From assembly GCA_944387625.1 (NCBI GenBank), contig CALXFQ010000005.1:1-51747 (forward strand): a DNA stretch of 51,747 bases, written 5' to 3'. Below, one piece after another: positions 34,560 to 41,785 of the stretch (the stretch's first letter is position 1; every line of letters starts with the position of its first letter). The notes below the pieces were generated by a model. It was not told the DNA's origin. It saw only the letters and a program-made list of their open reading frames with translations, and did not search any database. Source of the DNA: an uncultured Oscillospiraceae bacterium. Its GTDB lineage: Bacteria > Bacillota > Clostridia > Oscillospirales > Oscillospiraceae. A program made the position numbers and the translations under genes.

Positions 34560-35572
34560 ACATCCTTGCGATAGAGTCCTCCTGCGACGAAACGGCGGTG
34601 GCGATCGTCCGGGACGGCCGTCAGGTGCTGACGGACTGCATCGCCTCCCAGGTGGACCTGCACCGGATCTACGGAGGCGTGGTGCCGGAGATCGCCTCCC
34701 GGATGCACATCGAAGCGATCTACGGCCTGGCGGACCAGGCCCTGGCCCAGACCGGGCTGACCCGGTCCGATCTGGACGCGGTGGCGGTGACCTACGCTCC
34801 CGGCCTGATCGGGGCGGTGCTGGTGGGGGTGAACTTCGCCAAGGCGGCGGCGCTGGCCCTGGACAAGCCGCTGATCCCGGTCCATCACATCCGGGGCCAT
34901 ATCGCCGCCAATTACCTGGCCTATCCCCAGCTGGAGCCGCCGTTTTTGTGTCTGGTGGTCTCCGGCGGCCACACCATGATCGTGGATGTCCGGGACTATA
35001 CGGATATGCAGATCCTTGGCACCACCCTGGACGACGCCGCCGGGGAGTGCTTTGACAAGGTGGGCCGGGTGCTGGGGATGCCCTATCCCGGCGGCGCGGC
35101 GGTGGACAAGGCGGCCCAGCAGGGCCAAAGCGGGAAGTATGACCTGCCCCGAAGCAAGCCCGGCGCCAACCCCTATGACATGAGCTTTTCCGGCTTGAAG
35201 ACCGCCTCCCTGAACCTGATCCACCATGCCCGGCAGGTGGGGGAGGACCTGGATATCCCCAGCCTTTGCGCCAGCTTCACCCAAGCGGTATCCGACACCC
35301 TGGTGCCTCGGGTGGTCCAGGCCCTGGCCCAGACCGGGCGGAAGCGTCTGGCGGCCGCCGGAGGGGTGGCGGCCAACTCCCGGATCCGGGGGGATATTTT
35401 AAAGACCGCCGAGGCCCTGGGGGTGACGGTGTATCTGCCGCCGCTGAAGCTGTGCGGCGACAACGCCGCCATGATCGGCGCCCAGGCCTACTACGAGTAT
35501 CTGGCGGGCAATGTGGCGGATATGGGCCTGAACGCCTACGCCACCAAGTCCATCCTGGGAGAGGCGATATGA
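34556..35572 (+). CDS. tsaD: tRNA N6-threonylcarbamoyltransferase TsaD
   Basis: 338 aa, transferring the threonylcarbamoyl group to A37 of ANN-decoding tRNAs. ASKHA motifs: ILAIESSCDETAVAIV, metal-binding VHHIRGHIAANYL, VVSGGHTMIV, and AAAGGVAANSRIR. AAGGAG (34542-34547) lies 8 nt before TTG 34556, so TTG is preferred over GTG 34547; the start forms TTGA with the rimI stop. The partners TsaB and TsaE must be encoded elsewhere. A terminator follows at 35581. Confidence 0.96.
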   Translation: MNILAIESSCDETAVAIVRDGRQVLTDCIASQVDLHRIYGGVVPEIASRMHIEAIYGLADQALAQTGLTRSDLDAVAVTYAPGLIGAVLVGVNFAKAAALALDKPLIPVHHIRGHIAANYLAYPQLEPPFLCLVVSGGHTMIVDVRDYTDMQILGTTLDDAAGECFDKVGRVLGMPYPGGAAVDKAAQQGQSGKYDLPRSKPGANPYDMSFSGLKTASLNLIHHARQVGEDLDIPSLCASFTQAVSDTLVPRVVQALAQTGRKRLAAAGGVAANSRIRGDILKTAEALGVTVYLPPLKLCGDNAAMIGAQAYYEYLAGNVADMGLNAYATKSILGEAI

Positions 35573-35579
35573 CGAGAAG

Positions 35580-35608
35580 GGGAGGAGCCGGCGCTCCTCC
35601 CTAATTTT
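35580..35608 (+). terminator. terminator of the cysS-polA-rimI-tsaD unit
   Basis: GGGAGGAGC (35580-35588), loop CGGC, GCTCCTCCC (35593-35601), then TAATTTTT. Confidence 0.85.
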
Positions 35609-35623
35609 TGACGAGATTTTCCC

Positions 35624-35824
35624 TATGCATAAGAAAAGTGAATGATCATTTTATGTAAAGCGGAAGTTTTTGGTGATAATGCGTCAAAATAGTTCGGAAT
35701 ACAGAGGAAAAATGTTAACAGACTAAACTTGACGGCAGGTGTTCGTGGGCGGTCGGCTGTGGAAAAACCTGTGGAAGATGTGCATAACTATTTGGATATG
35801 TCCTGTCTTCCACAGTTATGGAAA
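35624..35824. promoter_or_regulatory. cluster of DnaA-box-like 9-mers in an AT-rich convergent gap
   Basis: Compared with TTATNCACA / TGTGNATAA: TGTGCATAA 35779-35787 (9/9), TGTGGAAAA 35758-35766 (8/9), TATGCATAA 35624-35632 (8/9), and 7/9 matches at 35770-35778, 35791-35799, 35806-35814 (opposite strand) and 35816-35824 (opposite strand). The five central ones fall within 57 bp. The flank 35603-35740 is AT-rich compared with neighbouring genes. Both adjacent genes end here, so a promoter role is unlikely. Confidence 0.5.
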
Positions 35825-35833
35825 CCATGTTTC

Positions 35834-36580
35834 TCAACTTTTCGTCGAAAAATGGGGGATCTGGGCAGGCTCCATAGGCGCGGGAAGCGCCAGCTCCTGG
35901 TACAGCCCTACCGCCAGCTCCGCCCCCAGGGACTGGGCCTGCTCCCAAAGGGCCAGCTGGTCCTCCCGGGTCCGCCAGAGGGTGAACACGATCTTCTCCG
36001 GCAGTACCTGGGTCCGATAGTGGCAGACCAGGGCAGGGTCGAAATGGGGCAATGGCCCTTCCGGCGGAGGGATGATCTGGGCTTTACAGCCCTGTCCGTC
36101 CACCGTCACCGCCGACCCTTGGGTGGATACCTCCAGCCAGATCCGGCGGCCCTGCCAGGGGGCCAGATGGTCCTGGAGGGGGCTGGACGGCGGCACCGGG
36201 GGGACCAGCACGGGACATTCCAGGTCCTGAGCGTAGGCCGCCGATACGCACACCGGGCAGGAAAGGGTCCGCGCCACGGTCCGGGCGATCTGGGCGGTGA
36301 GGGCGTCCCCTGGCCGCTGCAGGTCCAGCAGTACGGCCTTGCAGTCCAGACGGACCGCCGCCTCTTCCAGCTCTTGGGCCACCTGGTCCGGGTCCTGGTC
36401 TGCAGGCGGGACCTGATCGTTGAGCGTCAGGATCGCGCCCTCCGGCAGGTCTGGGGGCGGCGCTTCCAGCCCCGGTCCCTGGGCGGAAAAGTGGCAGGCC
36501 ATATAGGCCAGGTGGAGGGGAAGGGGCGTGATATTGGACATTTCCGCATGGGTCATGGCAAGATAGAGCATGATCGCCAT
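35834..36580 (-). CDS. conserved protein of unknown function, possibly TIM-barrel-like
   Basis: 248 aa. Regular alternation of strand-like and helix-like stretches: GAILTLNDQVPP, CKAVLLDLQRPG, PVCVSAAYAQDL, CPVLVPPVPPSSPL, RRIWLEVST, QSLGAELAVGLYQEL. This is compatible with an alpha/beta barrel, but I recognise no family and no clear catalytic motif. No signal peptide. ATG 36580 is chosen because GGAAGGAGG lies 9 nt upstream; the longer frame to 37063 runs antisense through yqeG. It is divergent from yqeG. Confidence 0.7.
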   Translation of the reverse strand: MAIMLYLAMTHAEMSNITPLPLHLAYMACHFSAQGPGLEAPPPDLPEGAILTLNDQVPPADQDPDQVAQELEEAAVRLDCKAVLLDLQRPGDALTAQIARTVARTLSCPVCVSAAYAQDLECPVLVPPVPPSSPLQDHLAPWQGRRIWLEVSTQGSAVTVDGQGCKAQIIPPPEGPLPHFDPALVCHYRTQVLPEKIVFTLWRTREDQLALWEQAQSLGAELAVGLYQELALPAPMEPAQIPHFSTKS

Positions 36581-36641
36581 GGACAAATGCCTCCTTCCGT
36601 GATATGATGTACCCAAGATATATGAAAGGAGGAGCGCGGGT

Positions 36642-37145
36642 ATGTCTTTTTCCCTGCTGCCAAGATACACCGCCCCGGCTTTGACGGATATCCCTCCAGG
36701 CTTCCTGGCGCGGCAGGGCATAGAGCTGGTGATGCTGGACTTCGACAACACCATCGTGCCATACACCACCGACCAGCCCACGCCCCGGGTGGCGTCGTGG
36801 CTGGTCATGGTCAAAGACCTGCAGATCCATGTGTGCGTGGTGTCCAATTCCAAAAACGACCGGGTCCGCCGGTTCTGCAAAAAGTACCGCCTGCACTGCG
36901 TCACCAACGCCAAAAAGCCCTTCCGAAGAGGCATCCGCCAATGCCTGGAGCGGTTCGGCACAGAGCCGGGCCGCGCCATGCTGGTAGGGGACCAGATCTT
37001 CACCGACACCCTGGGGGCCAACCGCTGCGGCGTCCAGTCGGTGCTGATCGAAGCGATCGACAATCATAATATCTGGCTCAGGCTCCGCCGAAAGGTGGAG
37101 GGGCCATTCCGCTTTATGGCAAGAAAAAGGAGGATCGACCAATGA
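36642..37145 (+). CDS. yqeG: YqeG-family HAD-type phosphatase
   Basis: 167 aa. HAD motif I is MLDFDNTIVPY, motif II VCVVSNSKND, the Lys motif NAKKPFRRG, and motif IV LVGDQIFTDTLGANR. The order and length match YqeG (phosphatidylglycerophosphatase GEP4-like group). AAAGGAGG precedes ATG 36642. Its stop overlaps the next start (ATGA at 37142-37145), which links it to the peptidase and perhaps efp; yqeH/aroE, common neighbours elsewhere, are not present. Confidence 0.92.
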   Translation: MSFSLLPRYTAPALTDIPPGFLARQGIELVMLDFDNTIVPYTTDQPTPRVASWLVMVKDLQIHVCVVSNSKNDRVRRFCKKYRLHCVTNAKKPFRRGIRQCLERFGTEPGRAMLVGDQIFTDTLGANRCGVQSVLIEAIDNHNIWLRLRRKVEGPFRFMARKRRIDQ

Positions 37146-38206
37146 AAAACATCGAAAAGTACCTCTCCCTTCTGGGAGAAGAGGTGGACGGCCTGCTGCT
37201 CACCTCCCGCTATAGCCGTCACTACGGCGCCATGTTTGACATCGCCGAAGGCGTGGCGATCGTCACCGCCAAGGGCTGCCGGTATTTCACCGACAGCCGG
37301 TACATCGAGTCCGCCCAGAACGGGATCCAGGGCTTTCAGGTGATCCAGACCGACCGGGACCATCCCTACACCCAGCTTTTGGACCAGGCGATCAAAGACT
37401 TCGGCGTCACCCGGCTGGGATACGAGGAAGGGTATCTGACGGTGGCGGAGCATCGGCGCTATGACGAGGCGCTGGATGTGGCTCTGGTGCCTTACCACGA
37501 GAAGATTGCCGGCTTCCGGGCGGTGAAGGAGGAGTATGAGCTCCAGCGGATGCGGAAGGCTCAGCAGATCACCGACGCCGCCTTCAAGGAGGTGCTGGGC
37601 CGGATCTGTGTAGGCATGACGGAGAAGGAGCTGGCGGCGGAGCTGATCTACTGCCTGCTGAAAAACGGTGGGGAAGGGCTGTCTTTTGACCCGATCGTGG
37701 TCTCCGGCCCCAACACCAGTTTGCCCCATGGGGTCCCCGGCGACCGGCGGCTGAAGGAAGGGGACTTTGTCACCATGGACTTCGGCGTGATCTACCAGGG
37801 CTATTGCTCGGACATGACCCGCACCGTGGCCCTGGGCCACGCCACCGACGAGATGCGGAAGGTCTACGACACGGTGCTGCGGGCGCAACTGGCAGGGATC
37901 GGGGCCACCAGACCCGGCGTTACCGGCAAGCAGATCGACGCGGCTGCCCGGGCGGTGATCGAGGAGGCGGGCTACGGCCCCTATTTCGGCCACGGCTACG
38001 GCCATTGCCTGGGCATGGAGATCCACGAGCTGCCCTCCTGCAGCCCGTCGGGGGAGCGGATCATGGAGGCGGGGATGGTGTCCTCTGCCGAGCCGGGGAT
38101 CTATCTGCCGGGAAAATTCGGCGTTCGGATCGAGGATGTGGTGATCTTTACGGAAGACGGCTGCGAGGACATCACCAAAAGTCCCAAAAATTTGCTGATC
38201 ATCTGA
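37142..38206 (+). CDS. M24 Xaa-Pro aminopeptidase-like peptidase
   Basis: 354 aa. N-terminal creatinase-like domain (1-130) and C-terminal pita-bread peptidase domain. Metal ligands are visible: two Asp in TMDFGVIYQGYCSDMTRT, His in GHGYGHCLGMEIHE, Glu in SAEPGIYLPGKFG and Glu in VRIEDVVIFTE. Cytoplasmic; releases N-terminal residues before proline. The yqeG-pepP/Q-efp order is common in Firmicutes. Confidence 0.94.
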   Translation: MKNIEKYLSLLGEEVDGLLLTSRYSRHYGAMFDIAEGVAIVTAKGCRYFTDSRYIESAQNGIQGFQVIQTDRDHPYTQLLDQAIKDFGVTRLGYEEGYLTVAEHRRYDEALDVALVPYHEKIAGFRAVKEEYELQRMRKAQQITDAAFKEVLGRICVGMTEKELAAELIYCLLKNGGEGLSFDPIVVSGPNTSLPHGVPGDRRLKEGDFVTMDFGVIYQGYCSDMTRTVALGHATDEMRKVYDTVLRAQLAGIGATRPGVTGKQIDAAARAVIEEAGYGPYFGHGYGHCLGMEIHELPSCSPSGERIMEAGMVSSAEPGIYLPGKFGVRIEDVVIFTEDGCEDITKSPKNLLII

Positions 38207-38218
38207 AAATTTTCAGAT
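38201..38218. repeat. perfect 18-bp palindrome at the peptidase stop
   Basis: ATCTGAAAATTTTCAGAT covers the last codons and the stop (TGA 38204-38206). It is followed by CCCCTCTTG rather than a T-run. It could be a weak terminator or an operator just upstream of the efp promoter. Confidence 0.5.
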
Positions 38219-38224
38219 CCCCTC

Positions 38225-38253
38225 TTGAAAAATCAGGACGATCAGGTTAAAAT
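38225..38253 (+). promoter_or_regulatory. efp promoter
   Basis: TTGAAA (38225-38230), 17-bp spacer, TAAAAT (38248-38253), 68 nt before efp. Confidence 0.65.
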
Positions 38254-38320
38254 AAACCAGCTACAGCTATATACAAAAAATCGCTCTCCGTTTGGTGGGC
38301 AGATCCAGGAGGATAAGATT

Positions 38321-38884
38321 ATGATTTCTGCAGGTGAATTTAGAAACGGCATCACCTTCGACATGGATGGCAAGGTCATGCAGGTCGTGGAGTTCCAGCA
38401 TGTCAAGCCCGGTAAGGGCGCCGCCTTTGTCCGTGTGAAGATGAAGAACGTGATCACCGGCGGCGTGACCGAGACCAGCTTCAATCCCACTGCCAAGTTC
38501 CCCACCGCTTATGTGGAGCGCAAGAAGATGGAATACTCTTACCAGGACGGCGGACTGTACTACTTCATGGACCAGGAGACCTATGAGATGGAGCCGATCG
38601 ACGCCTCCGCTCTGGATGACTCCTTCAAGTTCGTAAAGGAGAACGACATCTGCACCATCATGAGCTACAAGGGCAAGGTCTTTGGCGTGGAAGTGCCCAA
38701 CTTCGTGGACCTGGTGGTCACCGCTACCGAGCCTGGCTTCGCCGGCAACACCGCCACCAACGTCACCAAGCCCGCTACCGTGGAGACCGGCGCGGAGGTG
38801 AAGGTGCCGCTGTTCATCAACGAAGGCGACAAGATCCAGATCGATACCCGCACCGGCGAGTACCTGGGCCGTTCCAAGGCTTGA
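38321..38884 (+). CDS. efp: elongation factor P
   Basis: 187 aa, three beta-barrel domains. It binds between P and E sites and rescues ribosomes at polyproline stretches. The tip loop is [14 protein letters not shown], with Lys32 at the position modified in many bacteria. The C-terminal domain contains [22 protein letters not shown] precedes ATG 38321. The codon choice looks strongly optimised, as expected for a highly expressed gene. Confidence 0.97.
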   Translation: MISAGEFRNGITFDMDGKVMQVVEFQHVKPGKGAAFVRVKMKNVITGGVTETSFNPTAKFPTAYVERKKMEYSYQDGGLYYFMDQETYEMEPIDASALDDSFKFVKENDICTIMSYKGKVFGVEVPNFVDLVVTATEPGFAGNTATNVTKPATVETGAEVKVPLFINEGDKIQIDTRTGEYLGRSKA

Positions 38885-38895
38885 TAGAAACCACA

Positions 38896-38921
38896 AAGGG
38901 CCGATGGCAGCATCGGTCCTT
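38896..38921 (+). terminator. hairpin between efp and the acidic protein gene
   Basis: AAGGGCCGATG, loop GCAG, CATCGGTCCTT, with one mismatch. No clear T-run follows, so it may only attenuate transcription into the next gene. Confidence 0.4.
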
Positions 38922-38949
38922 CCGTCTAAAGATCTAAGGAGGATCCAAC

Positions 38950-39408
38950 ATGACCATTTCTGAAAAGGCTGCCTACCTGAAGGGCCTGATGGACGGCCTG
39001 GAGCTGGACACCCAGAAGGCCGAGGGCAAGATGATCGCCGCCATCGTGGACCTGCTGGAGGATGTGACCAAGCGGCTGACCGCTGTGGAGGACACCACCA
39101 TCGCCATCTCCGACGAGCTGGACGAGATCGAAGAGGACCTGGACGCCATCGAGGACTACATCATGGATGAGGACGAGGATGACGACTACGAAGACGACGA
39201 CTACGAGGACGAAGACGACTACGAGGAAGACTTCGACGACGAGGGCTTCGACTTCGGCGACGAGGACACCACCATCTATGAGGTGGAGTGCGCCTGCGGC
39301 AATGTGATCGACTTCGACGAGGAGACCCTGGAGCGGGGCAGCATCGTCTGCGACAAGTGCGGCGAGACCCTGGAGTTCACCTACGACGACGAGGAAGAGG
39401 ACGGCTGA
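38950..39408 (+). CDS. acidic zinc-ribbon protein with CD1247-type N-terminal domain
   Basis: 152 aa. N-terminal helical domain MTISEKAAYLKGLMDGLELD...GKMIAAIVDLLEDV (1-70) matches what databases call the CD1247 N-terminal domain. The middle (about 71-105) is almost only Asp, Glu and Tyr. A C-terminal zinc ribbon has CACG and CDKCG. TAAGGAGG precedes the ATG. It follows efp directly and shares its optimised codon choice. The acidic tract next to a zinc ribbon could bind RNA polymerase or other basic partners, but no function is known to me. Confidence 0.8.
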   Translation: MTISEKAAYLKGLMDGLELDTQKAEGKMIAAIVDLLEDVTKRLTAVEDTTIAISDELDEIEEDLDAIEDYIMDEDEDDDYEDDDYEDEDDYEEDFDDEGFDFGDEDTTIYEVECACGNVIDFDEETLERGSIVCDKCGETLEFTYDDEEEDG

Positions 39409-39436
39409 CCGACGGGTCTGTGAAGGGATAACGAAA

Positions 39437-39477
39437 AAGGCTTGCCGCGGGGATCCTTGCGGCAAGCCTTTATATAT
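39437..39477 (+). terminator. rho-independent terminator
   Basis: AAGGCTTGCCGC (39437-39448) pairs with GCGGCAAGCCTT (39459-39470), followed by TATATAT. Strong 12-bp stem. Confidence 0.88.
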
Positions 39478-39495
39478 TTACTTTTTCCCCGGGGC

Positions 39496-39504
39496 TGATA
39501 TAAT
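39496..39504 (+). promoter_or_regulatory. extended -10 promoter of nrdG-dut
   Basis: TGA TATAAT. No NrdR-box-like sequence is seen around it, unlike nrdD. A CGGGGC-TG-GCCCCG hairpin lies in the 5' UTR. Confidence 0.5.
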
Positions 39505-39549
39505 AGAGCCAAGACCGGGGCTGGCCCCGAGATAGAGCGGAGAGGACTT

Positions 39550-40098
39550 ATGCATTACGCCAATATCAAAAACTGCGACATCGCCAACGGACCGGGGGTC
39601 CGGGTGAGCCTGTTCGTTTCCGGCTGCACTCACCACTGCAAGGGCTGCTTCAACCAGGTGGCCTGGGACTTTGGATACGGACAGCCGTTCACCCGGCAGA
39701 CCATCGACCAGATCTTATCCATGCTGGCCCCGGATTACATCCAGGGGCTGACCCTGCTGGGGGGAGAGCCTTTCGAGCCGGAGAACCAGGGGCCGGTGGT
39801 GGAGCTGCTTCGGCAGGTCCGGGAAAAATACCCCCAGAAGACCATCTGGACCTTCTCAGGATACTTGTTCGACCGGGACCTGGCCCCAGGGCGGATCGGC
39901 GATCCGGCCACGGTCCGGGAGTATCTGGGGCATCTGGACGTGCTGGTGGACGGGCCGTTCATCGAAGAGGAAAAAGATCTGTCCCTGCGGTTCCGGGGTT
40001 CCCGGAACCAACGGCTGATCGATGTGCCTGCCTCTCTGGCCCAGGGCCGGGTGGTCCTGTGGCAGGACTGGCAGGGAGAAGGAAAGGGGATCAAATAA
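39550..40098 (+). CDS. nrdG: anaerobic ribonucleotide reductase activase (radical SAM)
   Basis: 182 aa. Installs the glycyl radical on NrdD. The radical-SAM cluster is CTHHCKGC (C26, C30, C33), with GPGVRVSLFVSGC before it and LTLLGGEPFEPEN after it. Directly upstream of dut, so both are dNTP-pool genes. nrdD itself is 34 kb away on the other strand. Confidence 0.95.
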   Translation: MHYANIKNCDIANGPGVRVSLFVSGCTHHCKGCFNQVAWDFGYGQPFTRQTIDQILSMLAPDYIQGLTLLGGEPFEPENQGPVVELLRQVREKYPQKTIWTFSGYLFDRDLAPGRIGDPATVREYLGHLDVLVDGPFIEEEKDLSLRFRGSRNQRLIDVPASLAQGRVVLWQDWQGEGKGIK

Positions 40099-40535
40099 TG
40101 GAGCCGATCCGTGTAAAAAAACTGGACCCGAAGGCCAAGCTGCCCAGCTACGGCAGCGCCCAGGCCGCCGGGGCAGATCTGTATGCCTGTCTGGAAGAAG
40201 CGGTGACGATCGAGCCGGGCGGGAGCGCCTGGATCGGCACCGGGATCGCTCTGGAAGTGCCGGAGGGCTGTGCCGGACTGGTGTATGCCCGGTCGGGCAT
40301 GGCCTGTAAGCGGGGCCTGGCTCCTGCCAACAAGGTGGGGGTGATCGACAGCGACTATCGGGGGCAGATCATCGTGGTGCTCTACAACCACGGCAGTCAG
40401 CCCCAGACCGTGGAGCATGGGGAGCGGATCGCCCAGCTGGTGATCACGCCGGTGCTCACGCCGCCGTATATAGAGGCCCAGGAGCTGTCCGGATCCGGGC
40501 GCGGGACCGGCGGTTTCGGCTCCACCGGGTCCTGA
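40098..40535 (+). CDS. dut: dUTP pyrophosphatase
   Basis: 145 aa trimeric dUTPase. Motifs: GSAQAAGADLYA (1), ARSGMACKRGLA (2), GVIDSDYRGQIIVVLYN (3), ERIAQLVITP (4) and GSGRGTGGFGSTG (5). Start ATG 40098 overlaps the nrdG stop by one base (TAATG). It keeps uracil out of DNA and supplies dUMP. Confidence 0.97.
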   Translation: MEPIRVKKLDPKAKLPSYGSAQAAGADLYACLEEAVTIEPGGSAWIGTGIALEVPEGCAGLVYARSGMACKRGLAPANKVGVIDSDYRGQIIVVLYNHGSQPQTVEHGERIAQLVITPVLTPPYIEAQELSGSGRGTGGFGSTGS

Positions 40536-40546
40536 CGAACATAATT

Positions 40547-40589
40547 CCCCCACAAAAGCAGGCCCCAGCCTGCTTCTGTGGGGGCTTTT
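40547..40589. terminator. bidirectional terminator
   Basis: CCCCCACAAAAGCAGGC, loop CCCA, GCCTGCTTCTGTGGGGG, then CTTTT, with one mismatch. It serves dut and the convergent small gene that ends at 40595. Confidence 0.85.
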
Positions 40590-40594
40590 CCCTG

Positions 40595-40780
40595 TTAGTT
40601 CAGGGTGCTTTCCAGCTTGTTTTCCAAAGCGGTGCCCAGCTTGCTGGCCGCCTGCTCTACCTGAGTTGCGGCTTTGCTGGCCAGCTTCCGGGCGGTGTTG
40701 TTCCGGGGCATCATCATGATCGCCACCGCGCCGGCGGCGGCACCGATCCCCATGGAGATCGCCAGACCCTTCATGTCCAT
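40595..40780 (-). CDS. small YtxH-like membrane protein
   Basis: 61 aa. One Gly/Ala-rich membrane helix (LAISMGIGAAAGAVAIMMM) followed by PRNNTARKLASKAATQVEQAASKLGTALENK, a basic then amphipathic helix, as in YtxH-type proteins. GGGAGGGAG precedes ATG 40780 on the minus strand. The longer in-frame region upstream of this start has no ribosome site. Confidence 0.75.
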   Translation of the reverse strand: MDMKGLAISMGIGAAAGAVAIMMMPRNNTARKLASKAATQVEQAASKLGTALENKLESTLN

Positions 40781-40862
40781 GTTTCTCCCTCCCTTCGACA
40801 ATAGTATGCCCCGCCTGGGCGGCAAGATGGCTGGAAAGGTTTCGGGGTATGTAAGCCCCGGT

Positions 40863-41141
40863 TCAAGACCGGGACTGGGTGCCAGCATGGCCGTCCTGGA
40901 AGTCGTTGGTATGGTCCGTGGTATCGGTACCATGGGTGGCTTCCGGGCCGGTGGTGGACGTGGTGGTGTCGTGGGTTGGCACGGTGGGCGTGGTGGTGGG
41001 CGTAGTGGTCGGATGCGTGGTATGCTGGGTCGCCGCCGTGGTGTGTGTGGGCATCAGGGTCTCGTCCTCGATGTTGTCCCGGCAGGCGCTCAGGGTGAAC
41101 AACAGCGCCACAGCGGCGGCGGCACAAAGAATGGCTTTCAT
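40863..41141 (-). CDS. small lipoprotein with a Thr/His-rich tail
   Basis: 92 aa. Lipoprotein signal MKAILCAAAAVALLFTLSAC (lipid Cys20), then a low-complexity tail rich in Thr, His, Pro and Asp (TTHPTTTPTTTPTVPT and similar). No folded domain is visible. AAGGAGG precedes the ATG. His residues could bind metal, but this is only a guess. About 80 nt separate it from the YtxH-like gene, perhaps one unit. Confidence 0.65.
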   Translation of the reverse strand: MKAILCAAAAVALLFTLSACRDNIEDETLMPTHTTAATQHTTHPTTTPTTTPTVPTHDTTTSTTGPEATHGTDTTDHTNDFQDGHAGTQSRS

Positions 41142-41266
41142 GTCGATCCCTCCTTTTTATCTGTCACAGTGCTATTATCCCCGAAAGGATCTGTTCTACC
41201 CTGGCAAAATACGACGATCCGGGAAAGACAGATCGATCATCTTTTGCCATATTTATGGTTTTGCTG

Positions 41267-41295
41267 TTGCATTTTTGATCATCTGTGTGTATAAT
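41267..41295 (+). promoter_or_regulatory. ferredoxin gene promoter
   Basis: TTGCAT (41267-41272), 17-bp spacer, TATAAT (41290-41295). Confidence 0.65.
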
Positions 41296-41330
41296 GAAAG
41301 GGCAAAAAAGTAAAGGAGAGGTTCTTTGCG

Positions 41331-41717
41331 ATGAAGAAGCTGGCAGTTAAGAAAGATATCGAGTGCATGGCCTGTCTGGAGTGTGTCCGGGCTTGCTCTG
41401 AGGCGTTTTATAAGGAGTTCGACCAGGACCTGAGCTGCATCCGCATCGTGGCCAAGGGCAGCGGCGCCAAGCCCATGACCTGCATCCAGTGCGGCAAGTG
41501 TATGCGCTCCTGCGAGCACGAGGCCATCACCCAGAACCCCAAGACCGGCGTGTACATGATCAACAAGAAGAAGTGCGTGGGCTGCGGCAAGTGCGTGGAG
41601 GCCTGCCCGATGAAGGTCATGGTCCTCAAGCCGGAGGCTCCCGCGTCCAAGTGCATCGCCTGTGGCATCTGTGTCAAGGTGTGCCCCATGGAACTGCTGG
41701 AGGTCGTGGAGAAATAA
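41331..41717 (+). CDS. ferredoxin with four [4Fe-4S] motifs
   Basis: 128 aa containing four CxxCxxCxxxC motifs: CMACLECVRAC, CIQCGKCMRSC, CVGCGKCVEAC and CIACGICVKVC. The pattern resembles the HycB/CooF/HydN electron-transfer subunits, which serve hydrogenases, CO dehydrogenase or formate enzymes, but no such enzyme is encoded nearby. AAAGGAG precedes the ATG. Soluble and cytoplasmic; codon choice suggests high expression. Confidence 0.93.
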   Translation: MKKLAVKKDIECMACLECVRACSEAFYKEFDQDLSCIRIVAKGSGAKPMTCIQCGKCMRSCEHEAITQNPKTGVYMINKKKCVGCGKCVEACPMKVMVLKPEAPASKCIACGICVKVCPMELLEVVEK

Positions 41718-41727
41718 TGGCGGTTTG

Positions 41728-41757
41728 AAAGGGGCAGCTCTGGTGAGCTGTCCCTTT
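41728..41757 (+). terminator. hairpin after the ferredoxin gene
   Basis: AAAGGGGCAGCTC, loop TGGT, GAGCTGTCCCTTT. The stem is long, but no T-run follows beyond TTTG. It may be partial termination before the next gene. Confidence 0.5.
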
Positions 41758-41785
41758 GCGCTTTGACCCGGAAGGAGGGAAGATC

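Noticed and set aside
35603..35833. Calling this region oriC outright
   Set aside because: There is no dnaA or dnaN nearby and no proof of strand-skew change; only a DnaA-box cluster can be claimed.
35834..37063. 409-aa version of the minus-strand protein near 36 kb
   Set aside because: The extra N-terminal part is antisense to yqeG, which has complete HAD motifs and a strong ribosome site; GGAAGGAGG supports ATG 36580.
40850..40885. tRNA-like stretch with GGTTCAAGACC
   Set aside because: Only a T-arm-like piece is present; no acceptor stem or anticodon arm can be built around it.
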